From NCBI GenBank assembly GCA_900317795.1, contig ONIF01000047.1, forward strand, positions 1 to 10,070: a DNA stretch of 10,070 nt, written 5' to 3'. The stretch is from an uncultured Eubacteriales bacterium (GTDB lineage: Bacteria; Bacillota; Clostridia; Oscillospirales; Acutalibacteraceae). A model generated the notes under the pieces. That model saw only the letters and a program-made list of their open reading frames with translations, searched no databases and was not told the origin of the DNA. The first letter of the stretch is position 1. Each line of letters opens with the position of its first letter. The translations under genes and the position numbers were made by a program. Below are positions 1 to 5,310 of the stretch, one piece after another.

Positions 1-1
1 C

Positions 2-211
2 TGTCTGCCTGCTTTGAAGCGTTTGCGTGTGCACATGATATATGATATGGGACGTGATACCAAAGTCAAGGAATTTGTCGAGAAAACATATCTTGTCGCA
101 TATCTCAAGAGAGTGGAGGAAACCCAGAGCCGTAATGATTTCAACTTGTACTGCAAATATTTTGAAGCACTCGTTGCATTTCATCGCTATCTGAATCCGA
201 CAGAAAAATAA
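2..211 (+). CDS. csm2: Csm2, small subunit of the type III-A complex (C-terminal part)
   Basis: The gene is cut by the window's left edge; the frame is open from base 2 and ends at TAA 209-211, so about 69 C-terminal residues are visible. An in-frame TTG at 14 is probably internal, not the start. Csm2 is the small alpha-helical subunit that lines the crRNA-target duplex inside the Csm complex. The visible part fits the family: a basic LKRLRVHMIYDMGRD segment (the L-K-x-K-x-x-Y-x-x-G-R pattern of Csm2), a charged helix, and a terminal FEALVAFHRYLNP stretch that matches the usual EALVAYHKY ending. It is followed 14 nt later by csm3, the normal Csm order. The identification rests on these patterns plus the unambiguous downstream neighbours. 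Confidence 0.85.
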   Translation, partial: CLPALKRLRVHMIYDMGRDTKVKEFVEKTYLVAYLKRVEETQSRNDFNLYCKYFEALVAFHRYLNPTEK

Positions 212-225
212 AGGAGGAATATCCT

Positions 226-897
226 ATGGAACTCAAAAGAAAAATCATTATAAAAACCGATATGAAAGTGTTGACAGGATTGCATATAGGCGGCTCAACC
301 GCTTATTCCGCCATAGGAACAGTAGATTCTCCCGTGATTCGTTCTGCCAATGGCAGACCTATCGTGCCGGGAAGTTCACTGAAAGGAAAACTTCGTACAC
401 TGCTGGCAGCTGTCAAAGATACTCCGTATGAATATGAAAACGGTGATAATGAAGTTATACAAAGACTTTTCGGTTCGGGTGCAGGTCAAAATGAAAATAT
501 TATCCCGACAAGACTTCAGTTTGCAGACGCATATGTCAAAAATTTCAAAGGCGATTTAAGTTCACTTACAGAAGTGAAATTTGAAAATACCATCGACAGA
601 GGAAACTGTGTTGCCAATCCCCGTCAGATTGAAAGAGTTGTTCCCGGAGTCGTATTTGAAACGGTCATTGTCTATAACGAACTTGTTTCCGAAGAAACAG
701 AAAAAGATTTGCAGACGCTTGCAGAGGGAATGAAACTGTTACAGTATGATTATCTCGGCGGACACGGCACAAGAGGTTACGGCAGAATCAGCTTTGAAAA
801 TATCACCGTCAGGATTTTCAACGGAGATGACAAAGACCAAAATATTCTGGAAAGCTATTTTGATGAGGTGAAAAATAGTGAACTACTGCATTTATAA
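226..897 (+). CDS. csm3: Csm3, RAMP backbone subunit and target-RNA nuclease
   Basis: Csm3 (RAMP superfamily, Cas7 group) forms the helical backbone of the Csm complex along the crRNA and cuts bound target RNA every six nucleotides. The 223-residue protein has the expected N-terminal LTGLHIGGS strand-turn and an IGTVDSPVIR segment in which Asp34 occupies the position of the known catalytic aspartate (D33 in characterised Csm3), so target-RNA slicing should be intact. VPGSSLKGKLR (48-57) is the conserved RAMP motif, and the glycine-rich loop GGHGTRGYGR lies at 178-187. GGAGG at 213-217 is spaced 8 nt before the ATG, which supports this start. The gene overlaps csm4 by 20 nt, implying translational coupling. 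Length is normal for the family. Confidence 0.96.
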   Translation: MELKRKIIIKTDMKVLTGLHIGGSTAYSAIGTVDSPVIRSANGRPIVPGSSLKGKLRTLLAAVKDTPYEYENGDNEVIQRLFGSGAGQNENIIPTRLQFADAYVKNFKGDLSSLTEVKFENTIDRGNCVANPRQIERVVPGVVFETVIVYNELVSEETEKDLQTLAEGMKLLQYDYLGGHGTRGYGRISFENITVRIFNGDDKDQNILESYFDEVKNSELLHL

Positions 898-1828
898 GCT
901 GAATTTTACTTCACCCCTGCACTGCGGTCGTGGTGACGGTGCGGTTTCCCTGACAAATACCGCTATGACTTTGCGTGCAGATACCATATTTTCTGCCCTG
1001 TGCAATGAACTTGCCTGTATGTCCGATAAAAAAGAAATCAAGGAATTTATCTCCTTGTGTCAGGATAAAAAGCTGCTTTTTTCCGATACATTCCCTTTCC
1101 ATGGAGATGATTTTTATTTGCCTGTTCCTGTGTTTCCTTTGGCTGACAGAGTGGAATTCGATGTAAAAAACCGCAAGGCTATCAAAAAAATCAAATGGCT
1201 CCCTGCAGCAGATGAGTATTTCAGGGCTTTTTCGGAATATATCCAAAGCGGAATCATGTTTGATTGCAATAGCTTGACAAAAGAGTTTGCCAAATTTCGT
1301 ACAGATGTAAAAGCCTGCGTAAGAAACGCTGAAGAAGATACAAAGCCTTTTGAAGTAAGTGTCTGCGAATTTGAGGAAAACTGCGGTCTTTACGGTATTA
1401 TCGGCTATGAATCGGACAAGGATATAAACAATGTACTTGCACTTCTGGCAAGTATCGGTATCAGCGGAATAGGCGGTCAGGTCAGCAGAGGCTTTGGAAA
1501 GTTTACTCTCGAAGTCGCTGAAAATACGGATTTTTTCCAAACACGCCTTGATAAAAAAATCAATTCATATATGCTTTTGACTTCATCTCTGCCGAAAACG
1601 GAGGAAATGGAAAAGGCACTTACAAATGCCTATTACAATCTGATACGCAGAGGCGGATTTTCCTTTTCACCGTATGCCGATACGTTCAAAAAACAGACAC
1701 AATATTATCTTTCATCAGGCTCGGTTCTGAAAAACGCCTTTAGCGGAGATATATATACAGTCGGTGAAAACGGCAGACATGATATTTACCGCTATTCTAA
1801 ACCGATTTTTTTGGGGGTGGAACTCTAA
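878..1828 (+). CDS. csm4: Csm4, RAMP subunit binding the crRNA 5' handle
   Basis: Csm4 (Cas5 group RAMP) caps the Csm complex, holds the crRNA 5' tag and contacts Cas10. The start is a GTG at 878 inside csm3, preceded by GAGGTG at 865-870. The N terminus reads YKLNFTSPLHCGRGDG, followed by LRADTIFSALCNEL, the usual 'S/ADTLFSA' helix, then LLFSDTFPF and YLPVPVFPL, matching the Csm4 'SDAFPY..FYLPKP' block. A glycine-rich GISGIGGQVSRGFGKF loop lies at about 194-209, and the C terminus ends in FLGVEL. Length (316 aa) is typical. It ends directly before the csm5 ATG, and its last codons carry the csm5 ribosome binding site (GGGGTGGAA). Confidence 0.94.
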   Translation: MNYCIYKLNFTSPLHCGRGDGAVSLTNTAMTLRADTIFSALCNELACMSDKKEIKEFISLCQDKKLLFSDTFPFHGDDFYLPVPVFPLADRVEFDVKNRKAIKKIKWLPAADEYFRAFSEYIQSGIMFDCNSLTKEFAKFRTDVKACVRNAEEDTKPFEVSVCEFEENCGLYGIIGYESDKDINNVLALLASIGISGIGGQVSRGFGKFTLEVAENTDFFQTRLDKKINSYMLLTSSLPKTEEMEKALTNAYYNLIRRGGFSFSPYADTFKKQTQYYLSSGSVLKNAFSGDIYTVGENGRHDIYRYSKPIFLGVEL

Positions 1829-3043
1829 ATGGAACATATCTTTGAATATTACACACTCAGACTCACCACAAAATCACCTGTATTTGTCGGAAGCGGTCAG
1901 TCTTTCGATAAAAAAGATTTTTGTCTTCTGAAAAAAAACGATAAAATACGTTTTATGGATATGGACAAGCTTATTGAGTATCTTTCTCAGTCAGACAGAA
2001 ATATGGAACTGTTTGAAAAATTCATGCTTGAGGACAAAACATTGGCAAAAGAAAAAACATTATCCAAAAGCGGTAAATTGTATAAGGGTACAGATTGTCT
2101 TGAAAAAAAATGGCTGAATATTTTTTTGAATTTGATAGAGATGCCTGTAACGCAAAGAGAGAGATGTGCTATATATGAGATTGACAATGAGGGTATGTTT
2201 CAAGAAGAAAATACTCCGTGTGAAATTCAGCGTTTCATGAGAGGTGCAGACGGCAGAGCCTATATCCCCGGAAGTTCCGTTAAAGGAATGCTCAGAACAG
2301 CATTATTACAGTATCTTATCCGACAAAATCCCGATAAACTGCCTTACGGGGAAAATATCAAGCGTACAGAAAAAGACCTTGACAGCACTCTGATAAACAC
2401 TCTTGCACTCAAATATAAAGAAGGTGTTCCCGATACGGCAAATGCCGTAAACAGCATTATGAAAGGCATCAGTATCAGCGACAGCGAGCCTATTTCCAAT
2501 GACTATTTCACGGTATGCAAAAAAATAGATATGTCGCCCAAAAATAAACAAGGAGAAATCAATACTGCCAGAGAATGTATCAAGCCATATGAGGAAGTTA
2601 TTTTTCACATGAAAGTCGATAAGCGTTATTTCAAGCCTGTCGGGATTACAACAGACACGAAAGAACTTTTTAGCGAAATGATAAAGTCCTTTGATAATGA
2701 GTACAGAAAATTTTATCTAACAAAATTCAGAAATGTTGATTTCAATGATACAGAACTAAAAAATGACTTTCTTGTTATCGGGGGCGGAAGCGGATATTTT
2801 GGAAAAAATGTCATCTATACCCGTTACGGCTTTCAAAAGGGACTGAAAAAAGTATCAAAATATATGTATGAAAAAGATTTGGATAAAGACGGAAATCCAA
2901 AGGATAAAGATGGAAAAATGAAAAATCCCGATGATTTCCATAATCACGGCATATCTCCGCATATGCTGAAGCTTACGGAATATCAGGGAGAAATGTATCA
3001 CATGGGAATTTGTGATGTTGACTTGGAAAGGGAAACTATATGA
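1829..3043 (+). CDS. csm5: Csm5, RAMP subunit at the crRNA 3' end
   Basis: Csm5 (Cas7 group RAMP) sits at the crRNA 3' end of the Csm complex and helps crRNA maturation by recruiting host nucleases. Evidence in the 404-residue product: an N-terminal YTLRLTTKSPVFVGSGQSF strand and glycine loop, MDMDKLIEYL, a central RFMRGADGRAYIPGSSVKGMLRTALL region whose PGSSVKGMLR motif (147-156) is the RAMP signature shared with Csm3, and a late FLVIGGGSGYFGKN glycine-rich block. The ATG directly abuts the csm4 stop codon, and its own stop overlaps the cas6 start (ATGA), so the three genes are translationally coupled. A lysine/aspartate-rich low-complexity stretch near residues 348-372 (DKDGNPKDKDGK) is probably an exposed loop. 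Confidence 0.95.
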   Translation: MEHIFEYYTLRLTTKSPVFVGSGQSFDKKDFCLLKKNDKIRFMDMDKLIEYLSQSDRNMELFEKFMLEDKTLAKEKTLSKSGKLYKGTDCLEKKWLNIFLNLIEMPVTQRERCAIYEIDNEGMFQEENTPCEIQRFMRGADGRAYIPGSSVKGMLRTALLQYLIRQNPDKLPYGENIKRTEKDLDSTLINTLALKYKEGVPDTANAVNSIMKGISISDSEPISNDYFTVCKKIDMSPKNKQGEINTARECIKPYEEVIFHMKVDKRYFKPVGITTDTKELFSEMIKSFDNEYRKFYLTKFRNVDFNDTELKNDFLVIGGGSGYFGKNVIYTRYGFQKGLKKVSKYMYEKDLDKDGNPKDKDGKMKNPDDFHNHGISPHMLKLTEYQGEMYHMGICDVDLERETI

Positions 3044-3774
3044 TAAGTCATTTTTCGATAATGATGAGGTCGCCTGACGACATGAAGGAAAAACTTAACG
3101 GCTATCAGATGTACGGCTGTCTGATGAGTATGCTGAAAGAGGAAACGGCAGAGTGGCTGCATGAAAACAGCCGCTCGCCTATATCTCAGCATATCATTTA
3201 TGATAAAAACAGCTTTCAATGGGAAATAAATCTGTTTGATGAGATTCTTTCGTATGAGATAGGCGAAGTGCTTTCCGACACAAAGGAATTCCATGCACAA
3301 AAAGCAGGCATTGACCTTTACATAGACAGCGTTAAGCATGAGGAATTAAAAGATTTTTCCGATATACGCAAACAGAGTATACAGCTTATGAAATCCGGAA
3401 ATACAGAGATATATTTCCGGACGACAACCGCTTTGAAAAAAGACGGTGAATTTCTGTTGTTTCCCGACATGGAACTGATACTCAAAAACTGGTGGAACAC
3501 TTGGAACAGTATATTTCCAAATAATCCGTTTGATGATGAAGATGCCCTTCGGCTGATACTGAAAAATACCTATATACAGTCGTATCGCCTGAGCAGCAGC
3601 ATACACCGCATGAAAGGGAATAATATCAAAGGTTTCTACGGAAATATGACGATAGGAAACCGACTTTCCGAGCCGATGAGAGAACTTCTCAATGCTCTGC
3701 TTGTGATGTCGGAATACAGTGGAACGGGCGTGAAAACGGCACTCGGCATGGGCAAGACAACGATTATAAAATAA
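3040..3774 (+). CDS. cas6: Cas6-family CRISPR RNA endoribonuclease
   Basis: Cas6 cuts the CRISPR precursor transcript within each repeat to give crRNAs. The 244-residue product has the family's C-terminal pattern: a SSSIHRMKGNNIKGFYGNMTI strand pair, a LLNALLVMSEYSGTGVKTALGMG block (Y-S-G-x-G-x-K-T-A-x-G-M-G) at about residues 215-238, and an early WLHENSRSPISQH segment like the 'LH....RP.S.SPL' segment of type III Cas6 proteins; His41 is the candidate catalytic base. The start overlaps the csm5 stop (ATGA) with GGAAAGGG upstream. Cas6 at the 3' end of a Csm operon is unusual but compatible with type III-A. No array is visible in the window to show which repeat it processes. Confidence 0.88.
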   Translation: MISHFSIMMRSPDDMKEKLNGYQMYGCLMSMLKEETAEWLHENSRSPISQHIIYDKNSFQWEINLFDEILSYEIGEVLSDTKEFHAQKAGIDLYIDSVKHEELKDFSDIRKQSIQLMKSGNTEIYFRTTTALKKDGEFLLFPDMELILKNWWNTWNSIFPNNPFDDEDALRLILKNTYIQSYRLSSSIHRMKGNNIKGFYGNMTIGNRLSEPMRELLNALLVMSEYSGTGVKTALGMGKTTIIK

Positions 3775-3829
3775 TTTGACAAATTTTTTCAAAATAAGTA
3801 AAGACAGCCATGCTCCATAGGGGACAATG

Positions 3830-3886
3830 AAAACAGATGATATTATTCGTATTTATGCGGAAATATCGTCTGTTTTATTTTTTTTT
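3830..3886 (+). terminator. Rho-independent terminator after cas6
   Basis: A 15-bp inverted repeat (3830-3844 against 3862-3876, one G-U pair) encloses a 17-nt loop and is followed by A and nine T residues at 3878-3886. It lies 55 nt past the cas6 stop and ends the Csm operon. Its 3' part is repeated at 5311-5357, in both cases just ahead of one of the iterated promoter elements, so it may also insulate those promoters from read-through. Confidence 0.85.
3836..3882 (+). repeat. 47-bp direct repeat, left copy (terminator half)
   Basis: This segment matches 5311-5357 at 41 of 47 positions without gaps; the last 21 or so bases (AATATCGTCTGTTTTATTTT core) are identical. The left copy is part of the cas6 terminator and lies 26 bp before E1. 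The two copies are 1475 bp apart and bracket the promoter/micro-ORF region. Confidence 0.85.
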
Positions 3887-3908
3887 GCAAAAAAGTTCTT
3901 TGACAAAC

Positions 3909-3950
3909 TGTAAAAAAAGCGTTTTTCCTTCCGTGTTATTGGTATAAGAC
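3909..3950 (+). promoter_or_regulatory. Iterated promoter element E1
   Basis: TGTAAAAAAA at 3909-3918, CCGT with its CGT at 3932 (23 bp after the box start), and GTATAAGAC at 3942-3950 (33 bp). It matches five other copies in box sequence and exact spacing. TGTAAA followed after 17 bp by CGT resembles the -35/-10 layout of ECF sigma promoters, which puts transcription start near the GTATAAGAC segment. A GGAGG ribosome binding site and the ATG of micro-ORF 1 follow 9-18 nt downstream, which is what a short 5' leader would look like. That a sigma factor reads it is inference. Confidence 0.75.
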
Positions 3951-3968
3951 AATCAAACGGAGGTAAAT

Positions 3969-4049
3969 ATGCAACAGAAATTCAACTCTATGGCAATGGC
4001 ACTTTTCCTTGAAATGCGGAATTTGAAAAAAATATCGGCTGAACTGTAA
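3969..4049 (+). CDS. Micro-ORF 1, 26-residue peptide
   Basis: An ATG preceded by CGGAGGTAAAT (GGAGG spaced 6 nt) opens a 26-codon frame starting MQQKFNSMAMALFLEMRNLK and ending KKISAEL. It has a hydrophobic patch (MAMALFLEM) and a basic C-terminal half, so it could form an amphipathic helix. It lies about 25 nt after the presumed start point of element E1. Its TAA stop (4047-4049) is inside the TGTAAAAAAA box of element E2, so gene end and next promoter share bases. I do not recognise a family. Coding is supported by the ribosome binding site and position, not by homology. Confidence 0.6.
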   Translation: MQQKFNSMAMALFLEMRNLKKISAEL

Positions 4050-4086
4050 AAAAAGCAAATACAAATCCGTTTAATAAGTGTAAGAC
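4045..4086 (+). promoter_or_regulatory. Iterated promoter element E2
   Basis: TGTAAAAAAA 4045-4054, CGT at 4068, GTGTAAGAC 4078-4086; spacings 23 and 33 exactly as in the other copies. Its box contains the stop codon of micro-ORF 1. Downstream it has a decayed copy of the E1 leader (AAACGGAAAGTCAAA against AAACGGAGGTAAATA in E1), with no usable ribosome binding site or ATG before E3 begins 93 bp later. Confidence 0.75.
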
Positions 4087-4137
4087 AAAACGGAAAGTCA
4101 AAGCAAAAAAATCTTTTTGAAAAAACTTCTGATGAAG

Positions 4138-4179
4138 TGTAAAAAAATCAAATGGAAATCCGTTTAATGAGTATAAGAC
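4138..4179 (+). promoter_or_regulatory. Iterated promoter element E3
   Basis: TGTAAAAAAA 4138-4147, CGT at 4161, GTATAAGAC 4171-4179; same spacings. No micro-ORF with a ribosome binding site lies between it and E4 (91 bp). The gap holds an imperfect hairpin (CCGACA 4191-4196 against TGTCGG 4217-4222). The transcript may run on into the E4 unit or be a short non-coding RNA. Confidence 0.72.
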
Positions 4180-4228
4180 AAAAATCAAATCCGACAAAAA
4201 AATTTTTTCAGGAAAATGTCGGTTAAAG

Positions 4229-4270
4229 TGTAAAAAAACAGGCTTGAAAATCGTTTAATAAGTGAAAATG
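4229..4270 (+). promoter_or_regulatory. Iterated promoter element E4, ahead of micro-ORFs 2-5
   Basis: TGTAAAAAAA 4229-4238, CGT at 4252, and a diverged third segment GTGAAAATG at 4262-4270; spacings 23 and 33 are kept. The ribosome binding site AGGAGGTGA of micro-ORF 2 begins at 4272, so a transcript starting near 4262 would have a leader of about 24 nt. It is positioned to drive micro-ORFs 2-5. Confidence 0.74.
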
Positions 4271-4285
4271 CAGGAGGTGAAGGCA

Positions 4286-4345
4286 ATGTTAGCAAAATTC
4301 AAACTCGGATTACCTCATTTTATCGGGGCAGACGCAATTCTGTAG
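4286..4345 (+). CDS. Micro-ORF 2, 19-residue hydrophobic peptide
   Basis: ATG 8 nt after GGAGG (4273-4277, within AGGAGGTGA, a near-perfect anti-16S match). Product MLAKFKLGLPHFIGADAIL: mostly hydrophobic, two lysines near the N terminus, proline and glycine in the middle. It is the first gene after element E4. No family recognised; it is too short for a secreted precursor with a cleaved leader, so if it is made it acts as is. Inferred membrane-active or signalling peptide. Confidence 0.6.
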   Translation: MLAKFKLGLPHFIGADAIL

Positions 4346-4376
4346 TAGTGTGACATTGAAAGGCAGGGTGATGAAA

Positions 4377-4487
4377 ATGTTTGGAAGTTTGGGATATGAC
4401 ATGGGGAGCATGACAGCAACAGGTGACTTTTGGACATTGGAAAATATGATGTGGAACATGAACAGCTTGACAAGTGCAGGGAGGTGA
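4377..4487 (+). CDS. Micro-ORF 3, 36-residue Met/Trp-rich peptide
   Basis: I chose the ATG at 4377 because AGGGTGAT (4365-4372) then sits at the 8-nt spacing used by its neighbours, and because the 31-nt linker before it resembles the linkers between micro-ORFs 6-10. An in-frame ATG at 4371 would add two residues. The product holds six methionines, two tryptophans and few charges (segments MFGSLGYDMGSM and FWTLENMMWNMN). It ends AGR, and its stop region carries the ribosome binding site of micro-ORF 4 (GGGAGGTGA). No family recognised. Confidence 0.58.
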   Translation: MFGSLGYDMGSMTATGDFWTLENMMWNMNSLTSAGR

Positions 4488-4492
4488 CAAAT

Positions 4493-4552
4493 ATGTATAG
4501 AGAAATCGGTGAGGCTGTCGGAACAATATTGGATATTATCTTGACGAAGTGA
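4493..4552 (+). CDS. Micro-ORF 4, 19-residue peptide
   Basis: ATG 8 nt after GGAGG (4480-4484), which overlaps the end of micro-ORF 3, so translation is probably coupled. Product MYREIGEAVGTILDIILTK: an amphipathic pattern with a hydrophobic C-terminal half (VGTILDIIL), like short leaderless helical peptides. No family recognised. Confidence 0.6.
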   Translation: MYREIGEAVGTILDIILTK

Positions 4553-4570
4553 TTGTGAGGAGTTTACATA

Positions 4571-4654
4571 ATGGTTTCATTGATAGTTAATCTGGCATTT
4601 CAGGCATTTAAGTACGGATTTAAAAAGGGATTGGAAAGGCGACAGCGTTCTTAA
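4571..4654 (+). CDS. Micro-ORF 5, 27-residue hydrophobic-cationic peptide
   Basis: ATG 8 nt after GAGGAG (4557-4562). The N-terminal half is hydrophobic (MVSLIVNLAFQAF) and the C-terminal half strongly basic (KYGFKKGLERRQRS, six Lys/Arg). This is the layout of small membrane-inserting toxins and of leaderless antimicrobial peptides. It is the last micro-ORF before element E5. Function is inferred from composition only. Confidence 0.62.
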   Translation: MVSLIVNLAFQAFKYGFKKGLERRQRS

Positions 4655-4683
4655 ATGCCTTCTAAAAATAATATCGCATGAAG

Positions 4684-4725
4684 TGTAAAAAAAGTCGTTT
4701 GAAAATCGTATAGCAAGTGTAAGTA
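4684..4725 (+). promoter_or_regulatory. Iterated promoter element E5, ahead of micro-ORFs 6-10
   Basis: TGTAAAAAAA 4684-4693, CGT at 4707, GTGTAAGTA 4717-4725; spacings 23 and 33 as in all copies. The 18 bp ending in its TGTAA (ATATCGCATGAAGTGTAA) resemble those of E2 (ATATCGGCTGAACTGTAA), so similarity extends upstream of the box. The GGAGG of micro-ORF 6 follows at 4741-4745, giving a leader of about 35 nt. Confidence 0.75.
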
Positions 4726-4751
4726 ATACAACAAATTTAAGGAGGATGCTT

Positions 4752-4877
4752 ATGTTAGGTTTGCTGGCAGGCGGTCTGGTGACTTCGGCAAAGGTAATCA
4801 GTGCGGTTAAGGTTGGCGGTATGGTGCTGAATGGAGTGTGTCTGGCGAAGAAACTCAAGGATTGGGCGGAGGAATAG
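4752..4877 (+). CDS. Micro-ORF 6, 41-residue membrane-type peptide
   Basis: ATG 6 nt after GGAGG (4741-4745), first gene downstream of E5. Residues 1-32 form a long hydrophobic helix rich in Gly, Ala, Val and Leu with scattered lysines (LGLLAGGLVTSAKV, then GGMVLNGVCLA), ending in a charged KKLKDWAEE tail. It could be a single transmembrane helix with small-residue packing faces, as in small toxin or bacteriocin-like peptides. It is the longest and most protein-like of the cluster. No family recognised. Confidence 0.68.
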   Translation: MLGLLAGGLVTSAKVISAVKVGGMVLNGVCLAKKLKDWAEE

Positions 4878-4910
4878 TGGACTGACGGACAGGGAATGTG
4901 AGGTGACAGT

Positions 4911-4952
4911 ATGGTAATAACGGTTATAATTAAATGGCTTCTGGGAGTGTAA
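4911..4952 (+). CDS. Micro-ORF 7, 13-residue hydrophobic peptide
   Basis: ATG 7 nt after GAGG within GTGAGGTGA. Product MVITVIIKWLLGV, hydrophobic except for one lysine. It shares the spaced pattern V-x-x-I-x-KWLL with micro-ORF 9, which suggests a common origin. The 33-nt linker before it (4878-4910) resembles the linker before micro-ORF 10. Such short frames arise by chance, so the case rests on ribosome binding site, linker repetition and the paralogous peptide. Confidence 0.55.
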   Translation: MVITVIIKWLLGV

Positions 4953-4985
4953 CGGATTTTGACGGTTGGAAAGAGAGGTGAGAAT

Positions 4986-5057
4986 ATGGCAGGTTTTATC
5001 GAAAATTTTCCTTGGTTGGATGGTGATAGAGGTTTTTGGGATTTGATTCGTTGGTAA
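4986..5057 (+). CDS. Micro-ORF 8, 23-residue aromatic-rich peptide
   Basis: ATG 7 nt after GAGG within GAGAGGTGA, after another 33-nt linker. The product has three tryptophans and three phenylalanines in 23 residues (MAGFIENFPWLDG then GFWDLIRW), with acidic residues in the middle. Trp-rich short peptides commonly seat in membrane interfaces; the function here is unknown. Confidence 0.55.
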   Translation: MAGFIENFPWLDGDRGFWDLIRW

Positions 5058-5089
5058 GCGGTGTTTGAGATGTAACGGGAGGTGATGGC

Positions 5090-5134
5090 ATGATAGCAGT
5101 TTATAACATACTGAAATGGCTTTTGGAGGACTAA
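5090..5134 (+). CDS. Micro-ORF 9, 14-residue amphipathic peptide
   Basis: ATG 7 nt after GGAGG (5078-5082) in GGGAGGTGAT, an excellent ribosome binding site. Product MIAVYNILKWLLED, related in pattern to micro-ORF 7 (V..I.KWLL) but with an acidic end. The hydrophobic face plus a Lys-Trp pair recalls phenol-soluble-modulin-like leaderless peptides; this is a resemblance of type, not demonstrated homology. Confidence 0.55.
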   Translation: MIAVYNILKWLLED

Positions 5135-5167
5135 TGGACAGTGACGGTTTGAAAGTGAGGTGATAGT

Positions 5168-5209
5168 ATGGATTGGCTGAGAGCACTCGAAATTCTGATA
5201 AGGGCGTAA
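5168..5209 (+). CDS. Micro-ORF 10, 13-residue amphipathic peptide
   Basis: ATG 7 nt after GAGG in GTGAGGTGAT, after a 33-nt linker similar to those before micro-ORFs 7 and 8. Product MDWLRALEILIRA, an amphipathic helix pattern with Trp near the N terminus. It is the last frame with a good ribosome binding site; the terminator follows 24 nt after its stop. Confidence 0.52.
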   Translation: MDWLRALEILIRA

Positions 5210-5233
5210 GCAGGTTGAACAGGTTTTCTGACA

Positions 5234-5271
5234 GGAGCGGTGATAACTTCGGTTGCACCGTTCCATTTTTT
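5234..5271 (+). terminator. Rho-independent terminator closing the micro-ORF cluster
   Basis: GGAGCGGTG (5234-5242) pairs with CACCGTTCC (5256-5264), one G-U pair. Inside the stem, AAC-TTCG-GTT forms a C(UUCG)G tetraloop hairpin. ATTTTTT follows at 5265-5271. It ends transcripts from E4/E5 and separates the micro-ORFs from the Csm6 operon. Confidence 0.85.
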
Positions 5272-5310
5272 CGGGCAAAATTTACGGTTGATAATTGGTA
5301 CTATGAATCC

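Noticed and set aside
911..1540. 209-codon minus-strand frame opposite csm4
   Set aside because: A shadow of csm4, which has unmistakable family motifs on the plus strand. The minus-strand product has no recognisable features.
4577..5278. 233-codon open frame on the minus strand across the micro-ORF cluster (and a second, 167 codons, at 4755-5258)
   Set aside because: It is Ser/Thr/Pro/His/Cys-rich without domain character and overlaps another minus-strand frame. It is explained by the G-rich, ribosome-binding-site-dense plus strand lacking the complement of stop codons. No ribosome binding site of its own was convincing, and the promoters and terminator all point to the plus strand.
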